Source: Moraxella lacunata (GTDB lineage: Bacteria; Pseudomonadota; Gammaproteobacteria; Pseudomonadales; Moraxellaceae). From it: 21,078 nt of DNA. Of this stretch, positions 6,934-14,371 are shown piece after piece (positions within the stretch are counted from its first letter, which is position 1; every line of letters begins with the position of its first letter). Below the pieces are notes generated by a model. It ran no database searches. It was not told where the DNA came from and saw only the letters and a list, made by a program, of their open reading frames with translations. The stretch covers positions 1 to 21,078 of the forward strand of contig NZ_MXAN01000006.1 in NCBI RefSeq assembly GCF_002027545.1, in the 5' to 3' direction. A program made the translations under genes and the position numbers.

Positions 6934-7018
6934 TAACAAGTGTTTTTATAAAGTATCCCCATTTGCAAATGAATTTAATTTTGTTATAATCACTTGTTAC
7001 TTTTTGTTAAACTTGTTA
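6934..7018 (+). promoter_or_regulatory. putP promoter with operator-like repeats
   Basis: TTTGCA (6962-6967), 17 bases, then TATAAT (6985-6990) preceded by TGT gives an extended -10 promoter. The -35 lies inside a perfect 12-base palindrome, CATTTGCAAATG (6960-6971). TAACAAGTG at 6934-6942 is repeated inverted as CACTTGTTA at 6991-6999, and ACTTGTTA recurs at 7011-7018, 19 bases on. These fit sites for one or two regulators around the promoter. No regulator gene is adjacent. Confidence 0.55.
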
Positions 7019-7038
7019 AATAATGTAAGGAGTGTGTC

Positions 7039-8547
7039 ATGGATGCTGTGACAACAGGTGGGGCAGGCGTATGGATTTCGCTGTCGATTTATTTTTTGGG
7101 CATGATTGCCATCGGTGTGTACGCCTACTTTAAACAAAAAAAAGACGTTGAAGGCTACATGCTGGGTGGGCGTAACTTATCGCCTGCGGTAACGGCACTC
7201 TCGGCGGGGGCGTCTGATATGTCGGGCTGGCTACTGCTGGGGTTGCCTGGTTATATGTATGCATCAGGCATTGTAAGCTTATGGATAGCAGGGGGGCTGA
7301 CGGTCGGGGCATTTGCCAACTATCTGCTTGTTGCTCCACGTCTGCGTGTGTATACCGAGGTGGCAGGTAATGCCATTACTTTGCCTGACTTTTTTGCCAA
7401 TCGCTTTGATGACAAAACGCACCTACTCCGCATGGTCTCTGCCATCGTGGTGATTATATTCTTTACGGTCTATACGGCGGCAAGTCTGGTCGGTGGTGGC
7501 AAGCTTTTTGAAAGCTCGCTCGGGCTTGATTATAGTTTGGGTCTGTGGGTGACGGCAGGCGTGGTCGTGGCGTATACGCTCTTTGGCGGATTTTTGGCGG
7601 TGTCCTTGACTGACTTCGTCCAAGGGGTGATCATGCTCATCGCCATGCTACTGGTGCCGTTTGTCGCCTTTAATGAAATCGGTGGTGTCAGTGCTGGCAT
7701 GGACGTGGCACGTTCTGTGAATCCTGAGCTGTTTAACATCATGAATGGCGTGAGTGTCATGGGAGCGATATCGCTGGCAGCGTGGGGTCTGGGCTATTTT
7801 GGACAGCCACACATCATCGTGCGGTTTATGGCGATTCGCTCGGTCAAGGACGTGCCGGTGGCGTGTGGTATTGGTATGGGCTGGATGATATTGAGCTTGA
7901 TTGGAGCATTACTCGTTGGTGTGTCGGGTGTGGCATATATCCATAACAAGGGCATGAGCCTAGATGACCCTGAGACGATTTTCTTGGTGTTCTCACAGCT
8001 TTTGTTCCATCCGCTCATCGGTGGCTTTTTGCTGGCAGCGATATTGGCGGCGATTATGAGTACCATTTCTAGTCAGCTACTGGTGGTGTCAAGTTCGCTC
8101 ACCCGTGATGTGTACAAGCTGTTTTTGGACAAAGAAGCATCCGAATCCCGCCAAATCATGGTCGGACGTATCTCGGTGGTGCTGGTGGCGATGCTTGGGA
8201 TTATGCTGGCGGGGGACAAAGACAACTCGGTGTTAAAGATGGTGTCGCACGCGTGGGCAGGCTTTGGGGCGGCGTTTGGTCCTTTGGTGCTGCTCTCGCT
8301 CGTGTGGAGGCGCATGAACTACCAAGGGGCGTTGGCAGGCATGATTGTCGGGGCATTGACTGTCATTATTTGGGTGTATGGGGACATTACGATTGGCGGA
8401 CAGCCTGCCAATGATGCCATTTATTCCATTATGCCCGGTTTTGTGCTCAGTGCCATCACGACTGTGGTTGTCTCACTTTTGACCCCGCCACCCAATGCCA
8501 AGATTATGGGCGAGTTTGATGAGATGGAACGCCAGTTAAAGGCGTAA
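7039..8547 (+). CDS. putP: Sodium/proline symporter PutP
   Basis: PutP is an inner-membrane SSS-family symporter that imports L-proline with Na+. The 502-residue protein has the expected length and about 13 hydrophobic segments. ALSAGASDMSGWLLLGLPG (about residues 53-71) is the PutP signature; Asp60 and Ser62 match E. coli Asp55 and Ser57 used for Na+ binding. GYMLGGRNLSP, GGFLAVSLTDFVQG and FGQPHIIVRFMA are other family blocks. A strong AAGGAG ribosome site (7027-7032) precedes the ATG. It stands alone: no putA is next to it, so it may serve proline uptake for osmoprotection or catabolism encoded elsewhere. It ends at a very strong terminator. It is divergent from rplY. Confidence 0.95.
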   Translation: MDAVTTGGAGVWISLSIYFLGMIAIGVYAYFKQKKDVEGYMLGGRNLSPAVTALSAGASDMSGWLLLGLPGYMYASGIVSLWIAGGLTVGAFANYLLVAPRLRVYTEVAGNAITLPDFFANRFDDKTHLLRMVSAIVVIIFFTVYTAASLVGGGKLFESSLGLDYSLGLWVTAGVVVAYTLFGGFLAVSLTDFVQGVIMLIAMLLVPFVAFNEIGGVSAGMDVARSVNPELFNIMNGVSVMGAISLAAWGLGYFGQPHIIVRFMAIRSVKDVPVACGIGMGWMILSLIGALLVGVSGVAYIHNKGMSLDDPETIFLVFSQLLFHPLIGGFLLAAILAAIMSTISSQLLVVSSSLTRDVYKLFLDKEASESRQIMVGRISVVLVAMLGIMLAGDKDNSVLKMVSHAWAGFGAAFGPLVLLSLVWRRMNYQGALAGMIVGALTVIIWVYGDITIGGQPANDAIYSIMPGFVLSAITTVVVSLLTPPPNAKIMGEFDEMERQLKA

Positions 8548-8595
8548 AATAAAAACGCCCTAATATCCTGTTAAGATGTCTTGTGGCATGGTTTG

Positions 8596-8644
8596 CCCAA
8601 AATCCAAAAGTTTATCAGCTTTTGGATTTTGGGTGATTTTTTTT
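8596..8644 (+). terminator. Intrinsic terminator of putP
   Basis: CCCAAAATCCAAAAG (8596-8610) pairs perfectly over 15 bp with CTTTTGGATTTTGGG (8619-8633), with an eight-base loop, followed by TGATTTTTTTT. It lies about 50 bases after the putP stop. Confidence 0.9.
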
Positions 8645-8652
8645 GGAAAAAT

Positions 8653-8702
8653 GTCAGGTGAACTTATCAAGATTCGCCCTTGGGTAATGATAAGTTGTTG
8701 AC
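8653..8702. repeat. Inverted repeat downstream of putP
   Basis: AACTTATCA (8661-8669) and TGATAAGTT (8688-8696) form a 9-bp stem with an 18-base loop, flanked by GTCA and TGAC. A palindrome of the same half-site, AACTTATCATAAGTT, occurs upstream of hom at 11965-11979. Role unknown. Confidence 0.4.
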
Positions 8703-8722
8703 ACAAAAACATCTTTTATTTC

Positions 8723-8930
8723 TAGGGCGTGCCTGCCTTTTGTATTTGCAATGAAAATCACGAAAAATCGCACGTTTTTCAAGGAAAAAGTGAAGTTTGA
8801 TAGTCGTTCTATCAAACGAGCTTTTGACTTCGAGCCACAAGATTTAGCCATTTTTCATGCAAAAACGATTAGTTTATTTATAAAATATTTCTATATTGTA
8901 AATAGTGTTATAAAGGGCAGGCACGCCCTA
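8723..8930 (+). mobile_element. MITE copy B (208 bp)
   Basis: It starts TAGGGCGTGCCTGCC and ends GGCAGGCACGCCCTA, so the ends are 15-bp perfect inverted repeats including terminal TA, which fits a TA-target element (IS630/Tc1-mariner type, inferred). Subterminal CGTTTTT (8774-8780) and AAAAACG (8863-8869) also face each other. The core has a hairpin GTTTGATAG/CTATCAAAC (8795-8817). The first 35 bases differ from copy C at one position. Open frames within it are short and resemble nothing; it has no transposase. Confidence 0.8.
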
Positions 8931-8960
8931 AAATCTTTTTAAAGCACAAACATACCATCA

Positions 8961-8977
8961 AGGGTAGATATGCCCTA
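8961..8977 (+). repeat. Solo MITE right-end relic
   Basis: AGGGTAGATATGCCCTA resembles the right end of the MITE family (AGGGCAGGCACGCCCTA) and the degenerate end at 2461-2477. No partner end is visible. The following stretch to 9084 is A+T-rich with no gene. Confidence 0.35.
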
Positions 8978-9084
8978 AACAACAAAAGCCATCCTGTGTG
9001 ATGTGGCGTTAAAAAATGTTACAATATTTTTATAAAAATTTTTAAAAAAAATGATTATACTAAAAGTATTTTCCAAAAAACAAA

Positions 9085-9360
9085 TAGGGCGTGCCTACCT
9101 TTTGTATTTGCAATGAAAAATGCCTATCTAAAAAAGCAGGGGAAGCGCCCGTTTTTCAAGGAAAAACAAAGGCTATGAGTTTTCTATCAGACAAGTTTTT
9201 GTTATGAAAAACAATCCGACCGCTTAACTGGGTAAGCTCTAAGATTTTTACTTAACTTTTTAAATTAAGTAGTCGGATGTCATTTTTTATGCAAAAACGA
9301 TTAGGTTTTTCTAAAAATTTTTAAATTGTAAATAGTGTTATAAAAGGCAGGCACGCCCTA
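9085..9360 (+). mobile_element. MITE copy C (276 bp), directly upstream of the SPOR gene
   Basis: It starts TAGGGCGTGCCTACC and ends GGCAGGCACGCCCTA and shares with copy B the left 35 bases, the CGTTTTTCAAGGAAAAA block, and the right end from GCAAAAACGATTAG to the tip. The core is longer and different, with an inverted repeat ATCCGAC..CTTAA (9214 on) / TTAAG..GTCGGAT (to about 9279). The family thus has fixed ends and variable cores. Copy C ends 31 bases before the SPOR start codon. Confidence 0.8.
9336..9344 (+). promoter_or_regulatory. Outward promoter-like site in the MITE right end
   Basis: TGTTATAAA is an extended -10 sequence inside the conserved right end of copy C; copy B has the same at 8906-8914. 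No good -35 is present. A transcript from here would start near 9351 and have a leader of about 41 bases before the SPOR gene. Confidence 0.4.
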
Positions 9361-9391
9361 GCCAATCACAAACAACCATAAAAGGTATTCT

Positions 9392-10123
9392 ATGCCCCAA
9401 AGACCTTATGATAAACCAGTCAGTCGTGAACAAAAGGTTCGCACGTCATCAGGGCTTATTAGCCTGCTTTGGATGTTCGTGGGGGCGGTGATTGCTGTCA
9501 TGATAGGACTTTTCTTGTACCTATCACCTTTGTTTGATGGCTTTAAGACCGATGTGGAAGTCAATCCACCTGTCAAGGTTGAGCCGTTGCCCCAAACAGA
9601 TGAGTCTAATGATTTTGAGTTTTATGAAGTCTTGCCGACCCGTGAATTTCAAACAGGGGAGAGTATGACGGGCACTAAGAGCGTGGAGCCAAGCGACGAC
9701 CAAGCGACGACCAAGCCTGATGCGGTGGTCACGTCTGAGCAAAACGATGCGACCAGACCCAGACAAGATGGCGTGCCGTCAGGGCAGGCAGATGCTGTGG
9801 TCATTACCGAAGAAGAGCTGACCTATGATGGGGCAGATGACGATAGGGCAAACGGTGCAGGGGGCAATATCAATATCACGGCAGTCAATAACAGCTATAT
9901 CTTGCAGATTCGTAGTTATGACAGCCCTGATGAAGCTGACCGCATGCGAGCCGAAGTCATGATGTCGGGTGTCGATGCTCGGGTCATCAAGCGTGTGGAT
10001 GACGGCATGGAGCTGTATCAGGTCATCTCCAACACGATGAATTCCAAGGAAGAAGCACTCTCTGCCAGCAGAAGATTAAGTAGTAATGGCATAGATTCGC
10101 TCGTGGTGGAACAAAGGCATTAG
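9392..10123 (+). CDS. SPOR-domain membrane protein (FtsN-like layout)
   Basis: The 243-residue protein has a short basic cytoplasmic start (1-20), one membrane helix (about 22-44, LISLLWMFVGAVIAVMIGLF), a long acidic, Thr/Asp-rich periplasmic linker with a DFEFYEVLP segment (about 70-78), and a C-terminal SPOR domain (about 166-243, YILQIRSYDSPDEADRMRAE to the end). SPOR domains bind denuded glycan strands at the division septum; the layout matches FtsN-like division proteins, but the essential FtsN core motif is not recognised, so I do not name it. AAAAGG lies six bases before the ATG. A similar gene follows argS in Acinetobacter and relatives; here the upstream neighbour is a MITE cluster, so promoter input probably comes from within or beyond copy C. 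Confidence 0.85.
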   Translation: MPQRPYDKPVSREQKVRTSSGLISLLWMFVGAVIAVMIGLFLYLSPLFDGFKTDVEVNPPVKVEPLPQTDESNDFEFYEVLPTREFQTGESMTGTKSVEPSDDQATTKPDAVVTSEQNDATRPRQDGVPSGQADAVVITEEELTYDGADDDRANGAGGNINITAVNNSYILQIRSYDSPDEADRMRAEVMMSGVDARVIKRVDDGMELYQVISNTMNSKEEALSASRRLSSNGIDSLVVEQRH

Positions 10124-10134
10124 GGTCTGGATAT

Positions 10135-10170
10135 AAAAATACCGCTTGGCAATGACAGGCGGTATTTTTT
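10135..10170. terminator. Bidirectional terminator between SPOR gene and lipoprotein gene
   Basis: AAAAATACCGC (10135-10145) pairs with GCGGTATTTTT (10159-10169) and more T follow. It lies between convergent genes and has A/T tails suitable for both strands. Confidence 0.85.
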
Positions 10171-10177
10171 GTGGTTG

Positions 10178-10504
10178 TTATTGCTCAGTCTTGGCAGTGG
10201 TATCAGCTTGGGGAGCTTCGGCGGTCGCCACAGGTTCTGCTGGCTCGGCACTTGATGGCTCTGCTTCGGATAGGGTAGGCTCCGCCGTGGTCGGGGAGAC
10301 CGCTCCATCTGTCGCTCCGCCAACACCACCCATCGTAGGCTGTCCGTGGTCGTCAAATCTCACTTCTTCGGCTTTTGGGGCATTGGCGATGGCATTGGCT
10401 TCGGCTTCTTCTAGTTTGTCCACGGCTTTTGGGTTGTTATGACCCCCGCAGGCACTAAGTAATAGGCTGGTGCTGATGATGGCGGTAAATAATTTGGCTT
10501 TCAT
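10178..10504 (-). CDS. Small low-complexity lipoprotein, function unknown
   Basis: From the ATG at 10504 the protein is 108 residues. A signal peptide (MKAKLFTAIISTSLLLSAC) ends in a lipobox, so Cys19 should be lipidated. The mature part has no recognised domain; it is Ala/Glu/Pro/Thr-rich, acidic, and probably disordered. A longer frame begins at 10531, but AGGAG sits just before 10504 and the signal peptide begins there, so I use the shorter start. It lies immediately downstream of hom, a place often held by thrC in Acinetobacter and Pseudomonas. It has its own promoter-like sequence. No function can be given. Confidence 0.75.
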   Translation of the reverse strand: MKAKLFTAIISTSLLLSACGGHNNPKAVDKLEEAEANAIANAPKAEEVRFDDHGQPTMGGVGGATDGAVSPTTAEPTLSEAEPSSAEPAEPVATAEAPQADTTAKTEQ

Positions 10505-10539
10505 GAGAACTCCTAACGGATGACTATTCAAATAACGCT

Positions 10540-10569
10540 ATTATGCCACAAATGGTAGGGAATTGACAA
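10540..10569 (-). promoter_or_regulatory. Candidate promoter of the small lipoprotein
   Basis: On the minus strand TTGTCA (10564-10569), 18 bases, CATAAT (10540-10545). A 10-bp inverted repeat, CCACAAATGG (10546-10555) / CCATTTGTGG (10589-10598), fills most of the hom-lipoprotein gap and overlaps this promoter; it has no T run on the minus strand, so it is not a classical hom terminator. Confidence 0.4.
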
Positions 10570-10608
10570 TTTATAATCTTGCACTCTGCCATTTGTGGTT
10601 TGGCTTTA

Positions 10609-11910
10609 TTATTCCAAGCTTTCTAGGCGGATACGCACCACAGGCTCGGTGACCGCCCCAAGGGCTTCTATCTCTTTGATGGCTTTGTTCATCTGTGATT
10701 CAAGTACAGGCAAGGTCAAGATGATGACAGGCACCAGCCCTGATTTGTGGGCGTCACGTTGCATGATGGCGTCAATATTAATGCCGTTTTCACTCAAAAT
10801 ACGAGTGGTGTCAGCCAGTACGCCCAGCTCATCTTTGACCGTCAAGCGCAGATAGTAGCCACAGGTCATCTCGTCGCTAGATAGGATGCGAGTGTCGGAC
10901 AGTTCTTCGGGGACGAACGCCAGATGTGGTACGTCGCTTGGGGTGTTGGCATTGATGACATAAATCAAGTCCATGACATCCGCCATGACTGCCGATGCTG
11001 TTGCCCCTGCTCCTGCACCATCGCCATAATACAACGACTGCCCCAGCGGGTGAGCATCTACCATGACGGCATTTTTTACGCCATTGACATTGGCAAGTAG
11101 GGTGCTGTTGGGGATGAGCGTGGGATGGACACGTAGCTCAAAGCCGTGTTCACGACGAAACGCAAAGCCGAGATGCTTGATGGTGTAGCCAAGCTCTTTG
11201 GCGTAGACCACGTCTTGTAGGTTAATTTTGGTGATGCCTTCACAGTACACTTTGTTAAACTGCAAAGGAATGCCAAAGGCAATCGATGCCAACAAGGACA
11301 GCTTGTGGGCGGCATCAATACCCTCAACATCAAAGGTGGGGTCAGCTTCGGCATAGCCTAGGGCTTGGGCTTCTTTTAGTACGTCGCCAAAACGACGGTT
11401 TTTTTGTTGCATTTCAGTTAGGATAAAGTTGCCCGTACCATTGATGATGCCTGCCACCCAGTCCACTTTGTTGGCGGCTAGGGCTTCACGGATGATTTTG
11501 ATGATGGGGATGCCACCTGCCACCGCCGCTTCATAACGCACCTGCACACCATGCTCTTCGGCAAGCCCAAAAATCTCATTGCCATGCTCAGCAAGTAAGG
11601 CTTTGTTGGCGGTAACAACGTGTTTTTTGTGCTTGATGGCGTGAATGATGATGTCTTTGGCGACAGTCATGCCACCAATCACTTCGATGACGATGTCCAC
11701 ATCATCATCGGCAGCGATTGCCATCAAATCATCGCTTTGTTTGATGGCAGGGTCAATGTCATCTCGCTGCCGTCTTGTGCCGACATGAGTGATGCAGATG
11801 TCATGACCGCTACGGCGAGACAGCTCAACGGCGTTATCTTTTAGCAGGTTGACCACGCCTGTACCAACTGTGCCCAGACCCAAAACCGCAATGTTAATTT
11901 TATCTTTCAT
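10609..11910 (-). CDS. hom: Homoserine dehydrogenase
   Basis: Hom reduces aspartate semialdehyde to homoserine with NAD(P)H, the branch point to threonine and methionine. The 433-residue protein is the monofunctional form with an ACT domain. The Rossmann motif GLGTVG is at 11-16, TANKALLAEHG carries Lys103, INGTGNFILTEM is at 156-167, and EADPTFDVEGIDAAHKL carries Glu188, Asp199 and the catalytic Lys203. The ACT domain (about 352-428, YYLRLTVKDELGVLADTTRILSENGINI) is the usual site for threonine feedback. dsbC lies upstream on the same strand, as in Acinetobacter and Pseudomonas, but thrC, which normally follows, is absent and the gap upstream is 377 bases. It probably has its own promoter. 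Confidence 0.97.
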   Translation of the reverse strand: MKDKINIAVLGLGTVGTGVVNLLKDNAVELSRRSGHDICITHVGTRRQRDDIDPAIKQSDDLMAIAADDDVDIVIEVIGGMTVAKDIIIHAIKHKKHVVTANKALLAEHGNEIFGLAEEHGVQVRYEAAVAGGIPIIKIIREALAANKVDWVAGIINGTGNFILTEMQQKNRRFGDVLKEAQALGYAEADPTFDVEGIDAAHKLSLLASIAFGIPLQFNKVYCEGITKINLQDVVYAKELGYTIKHLGFAFRREHGFELRVHPTLIPNSTLLANVNGVKNAVMVDAHPLGQSLYYGDGAGAGATASAVMADVMDLIYVINANTPSDVPHLAFVPEELSDTRILSSDEMTCGYYLRLTVKDELGVLADTTRILSENGINIDAIMQRDAHKSGLVPVIILTLPVLESQMNKAIKEIEALGAVTEPVVRIRLESLE

Positions 11911-11964
11911 GAATGCCCCAACTGGTTATCTATAATAAAAATTGACGGTAAAACCGAACTGCTT

Positions 11965-12026
11965 AACTTATCATAAGTTCATGGCTTATGCTAGGGGTTT
12001 GTAAAAATTTTTATGGGTTTTGTCAA
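11965..12026 (-). promoter_or_regulatory. Candidate hom promoter with downstream palindrome
   Basis: On the minus strand TTGACA (12021-12026), 17 bases, TACAAA (11998-12003). Transcription would start near 11991, followed at once by the 15-base palindrome AACTTATCATAAGTT (11965-11979), a plausible operator. The leader would be about 80 bases. Elsewhere in the 11911-12287 gap I see A+T-rich runs of AAATTTTT and repeats, but no gene. Confidence 0.45.
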
Positions 12027-12108
12027 AAATTTTTGTAAAAATTGTAACAGGTGGTGGGATGTGATGGGTGGGGTGATTTATTTTTAAAATTTATAAAAAG
12101 GATGGTAT

Positions 12109-12206
12109 TGTTCAACATGCCCTGTTCTTAAATGTGGATACGTAAGGGCGAACACATGCCCAAAAATCAATATTTTATATAGGGCAAATTGCAATTTGCC
12201 CCTACG
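12109..12206. repeat. Repeat fragments and a 20-base perfect palindrome upstream of hom
   Basis: TGTTCAACATGCCCT (12109-12123) matches TGTTCAACACGTCCT (2575-2589) at 13 of 15 bases. AAGGGCGAACACATGCCC follows (from about 12144). GGGCAAATTGCAATTTGCCC (12182-12201) is a perfect palindrome followed by CTAC, like the unit at 4392-4416. This looks like a composite of old mobile-repeat pieces. Confidence 0.5.
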
Positions 12207-12238
12207 AATCCATCCAAAATATGGTTAATCAATAGCGG

Positions 12239-12264
12239 AAAAAGGGCTAAACTCAGCCCTTTTT
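12239..12264 (-). terminator. Intrinsic terminator of dsbC
   Basis: AAAAAGGGCT (12239-12248) pairs with AGCCCTTTTT (12255-12264) around a six-base loop. On the minus strand it follows the dsbC stop by about 23 bases. It argues against simple dsbC-hom co-transcription. Confidence 0.85.
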
Positions 12265-12287
12265 GTTTGTTATTTATAAATTAACCA

Positions 12288-13148
12288 TCAACGATTATTA
12301 ATGGCTTGTTTGGCAAGCTCAGCCGATGGTAGATAGCCCCCAAGCTGTTGTCCATTTTCAGCAAAGATGGCAGGCGTGCCTGATACACCTAATCTCTGAC
12401 CCAGTGCCATGTGGTTGCGTACAGGATTATCACAGCTTGAAGCAGTGATATTTTTGCCTTTTTTGGCATCGGTTAGAGCGGCTTGACGGTCGCTGCTGCA
12501 CCATACACGTTCTGTGAGTCCAACCATAGAATCACCACGAGGCCATGCTAAATAACGCACTTCAATGCCAGCGGCGTTGGTTTGGTCAATCTCTTTATGT
12601 AGGAGCTGACAATAATGGCAGGTAGGGTCTGAAAACACATAGATGGATGCTTTGGTTTCGCCTTTGGCAGGGAATACAATCATCTCGGATTTGTCCACGG
12701 CTTGTAGTTCAGAGACGGCCGCCTTTGACATCATGGCACTGCTGATGTCCACAGGTCCGCCATCGCCCAATTTCATGACCGCACCTTGTATGACATAAGT
12801 ACCTGTTTTATCAACAAAAAATGGTGAAAAACCATCCAAAGTCGCCCAATACATCTCAGGCATGTCAGTTAAAATGACAGATTGAACCTGAGCGTTTAGA
12901 CCTGAGTTGTTTAGGTTGTTTTGTAGGGCAAGGGCGACATCGGGCTGATGATTGGGGTCATCATTGTGGGCAGGGGCATTGTTTATTGGCTCGGCATTTG
13001 CCCCTTGGGTTTGGTCTGAGGTGGCTGTTGTATTGTCTGTGTTGGTACTGCTGTTTTGGTTGCATCCAACAAGCAGTAAGGCGGTCATGATGAGCGTTAG
13101 GGCGATAGATGGGGTTGGGGTGATAGATGGGTGAAGTTTGATGGTCAT
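12288..13148 (-). CDS. dsbC: Thiol:disulfide isomerase DsbC, lipoprotein form
   Basis: DsbC corrects wrong disulfides in periplasmic proteins and is kept reduced by DsbD. From the ATG at 13148 the protein has 286 residues. A signal peptide ends in the lipobox LVGC, so Cys29 should be lipidated and the enzyme membrane-anchored, unlike soluble enteric DsbC. Residues 30-70 are an Asn/Thr/Gln-rich linker, about 70-140 the dimerisation domain (GTYVIQGAVMKLG), and the rest the thioredoxin fold with CHYC (Cys177, Cys180), the structural pair Cys217/Cys239, and cis-Pro259 in SGTPAIF. Longer frames start at 13205 and 13187, but a TATAAT at 13186-13191 suggests transcription begins after them. No clear ribosome site precedes 13148. 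Order dsbC-hom is conserved in relatives. Confidence 0.9.
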   Translation of the reverse strand: MTIKLHPSITPTPSIALTLIMTALLLVGCNQNSSTNTDNTTATSDQTQGANAEPINNAPAHNDDPNHQPDVALALQNNLNNSGLNAQVQSVILTDMPEMYWATLDGFSPFFVDKTGTYVIQGAVMKLGDGGPVDISSAMMSKAAVSELQAVDKSEMIVFPAKGETKASIYVFSDPTCHYCQLLHKEIDQTNAAGIEVRYLAWPRGDSMVGLTERVWCSSDRQAALTDAKKGKNITASSCDNPVRNHMALGQRLGVSGTPAIFAENGQQLGGYLPSAELAKQAINNR

Positions 13149-13185
13149 GATGATAAACGATAATGATAATAAGGAAAAATGGTTC

Positions 13186-13194
13186 ATTATACCA
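13186..13194 (-). promoter_or_regulatory. Candidate dsbC promoter (extended -10)
   Basis: On the minus strand TGGTATAAT is an extended -10 element; the -35 region is poor (TAGTAA at 17 bases). The 16 bases AAATTTGGTATAATGA are identical to 2491-2506. The start near 13180 leaves a leader of about 30 bases before the ATG at 13148. Confidence 0.5.
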
Positions 13195-13212
13195 AATTTT
13201 GCCATGTTTTAC

Positions 13213-13275
13213 TAGGATGTGCTTGTCTTTTGTATTTATCATGTGCATTTTTCATGAAAATCTTCAAATAAAAAG
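13213..13275 (+). repeat. MITE left-end relic
   Basis: TAGGATGTGCTTGTCTTTTG followed by TATTT, and further on CATTTTTCATGAAAA and AAAAAGCAG, resembles the left end and left core of copies A and C with many changes. No matching right end is clear. Confidence 0.4.
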
Positions 13276-13399
13276 CAGAATACTCATTATTTTACGCACC
13301 ATTTTACTCACTTTTGGTTTTTGCAAATCCCTAGTGTGGTAGATGATGCGTTGGATGGGATGATTGGGTGCTGATTATCAAAAAATATTCACGTTGTTG

Positions 13400-13408
13400 T
13401 GTTAAAAT
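13400..13408 (+). promoter_or_regulatory. Candidate extended -10 of the DUF808 gene
   Basis: TGTTAAAAT is an extended -10 element with no good -35; the transcript would start near 13415, about 44 bases before the ATG. Confidence 0.3.
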
Positions 13409-13458
13409 AGCTCTTTTTCAACACCATATTTATAAATTGGACTAAAACTGGGGCAAAC

Positions 13459-14367
13459 ATGGCAGGCAGTTTACTTATACTATTAGATGATATCGCAACG
13501 GTGCTAGATGATGTCTCGGTGCTGACCAAAGTCGCCGCCAAAAAAACAGCGGGCGTATTGGGTGATGATTTGGCATTAAACGCTCAGCAGGTAACGGGCG
13601 TGCGTGCTGACCGTGAGCTTGCGGTGGTGTGGGCGGTGGCAAAAGGGTCATTTATCAATAAGTGCATCCTTGTCCCTGCTGCTCTTGGCATGAGTGCGAT
13701 GGCAGCATGGCTTATTACACCTTTGTTGATGATTGGAGGCTTATTTTTGTGTTATGAAGGTTCTGAAAAAGTCATTCATAAATTTGCCCCCAAACTCTTG
13801 CCCCATGAGTCAGATGGTGAGAAAATTCATGAGGCACATCTAAAAGCCAACGCCAATGATGAGGATTTGGTGGCATTGGAGAGAGGTAAAGTCAAAGGGG
13901 CAATCGCTACTGACTTTATCTTATCGGCAGAGATTGTGGTCATCTCGCTTGGAACAATGACACAGACAACATTTATGTCCAAAGCGTTGGCACTTTCTGC
14001 CATTGCTGTTGTGATGACGGTGGGCGTGTACGGACTGGTGGCGGTGATTGTCAAGATGGATGATGTGGGGATGCACTGGGTGGCACAACCTGACCCAATC
14101 AAACAAAAAATGGGCAATTGGTTGCTTGGTTTTGCCCCTTTGCTGATGAAATTCTTGTCTGTTGCAGGCACGCTTGCCATGTTTTTGGTTGGTGGTGGCA
14201 TTTTGGTGCATGGTGTGGACATGCTTCATCATCAAGCCGAGCATTTATCACATTTATCGGGGGTGTTTGCTGGTCTGACCCAGATGATTTATCATGGCAT
14301 GGTGGGTTTTATTGCTGGTTGTGTTGCCCTGATGGGGGTGGTGTTATTTAAGAAAATTAAGACATGA
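13459..14367 (+). CDS. yedI: DUF808 (YedI) family inner-membrane protein
   Basis: The 302-residue protein starts MAGSLLILLDDIATVLDDVS, then VLTKVAAKKTAGVLGDDLALNAQQV, the diagnostic opening of DUF808/YedI. Several membrane segments follow (about residues 68-95, 148-166, 170-192, 220-245, 270-298), with the conserved CYEGSEKVIHKF motif at about 95-106 and a His-rich loop before the last helix. The function of the family is unknown; a transport role is sometimes proposed. The ATG is preceded by GGGG at a reasonable distance. It stands between the dsbC unit (divergent) and rpsU, with no clear terminator after it, so some read-through into rpsU is possible. The family call is firm. Confidence 0.93.
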   Translation: MAGSLLILLDDIATVLDDVSVLTKVAAKKTAGVLGDDLALNAQQVTGVRADRELAVVWAVAKGSFINKCILVPAALGMSAMAAWLITPLLMIGGLFLCYEGSEKVIHKFAPKLLPHESDGEKIHEAHLKANANDEDLVALERGKVKGAIATDFILSAEIVVISLGTMTQTTFMSKALALSAIAVVMTVGVYGLVAVIVKMDDVGMHWVAQPDPIKQKMGNWLLGFAPLLMKFLSVAGTLAMFLVGGGILVHGVDMLHHQAEHLSHLSGVFAGLTQMIYHGMVGFIAGCVALMGVVLFKKIKT

Positions 14368-14371
14368 ACGC

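Noticed and set aside
8654..8942. Two overlapping opposite open frames inside MITE copy B
   Set aside because: They span terminal repeats and hairpins of a noncoding element, have no ribosome site, and copy C does not keep them.
8723..9360. CRISPR array from repeated blocks
   Set aside because: The repeats are paired inverted ends of two elements, not regularly spaced direct repeats, and no cas gene is present.
10563..10577. TTGACA and TATAAT next to each other on the plus strand
   Set aside because: Only about two bases separate them, so they cannot form a promoter, and no plus-strand gene follows.
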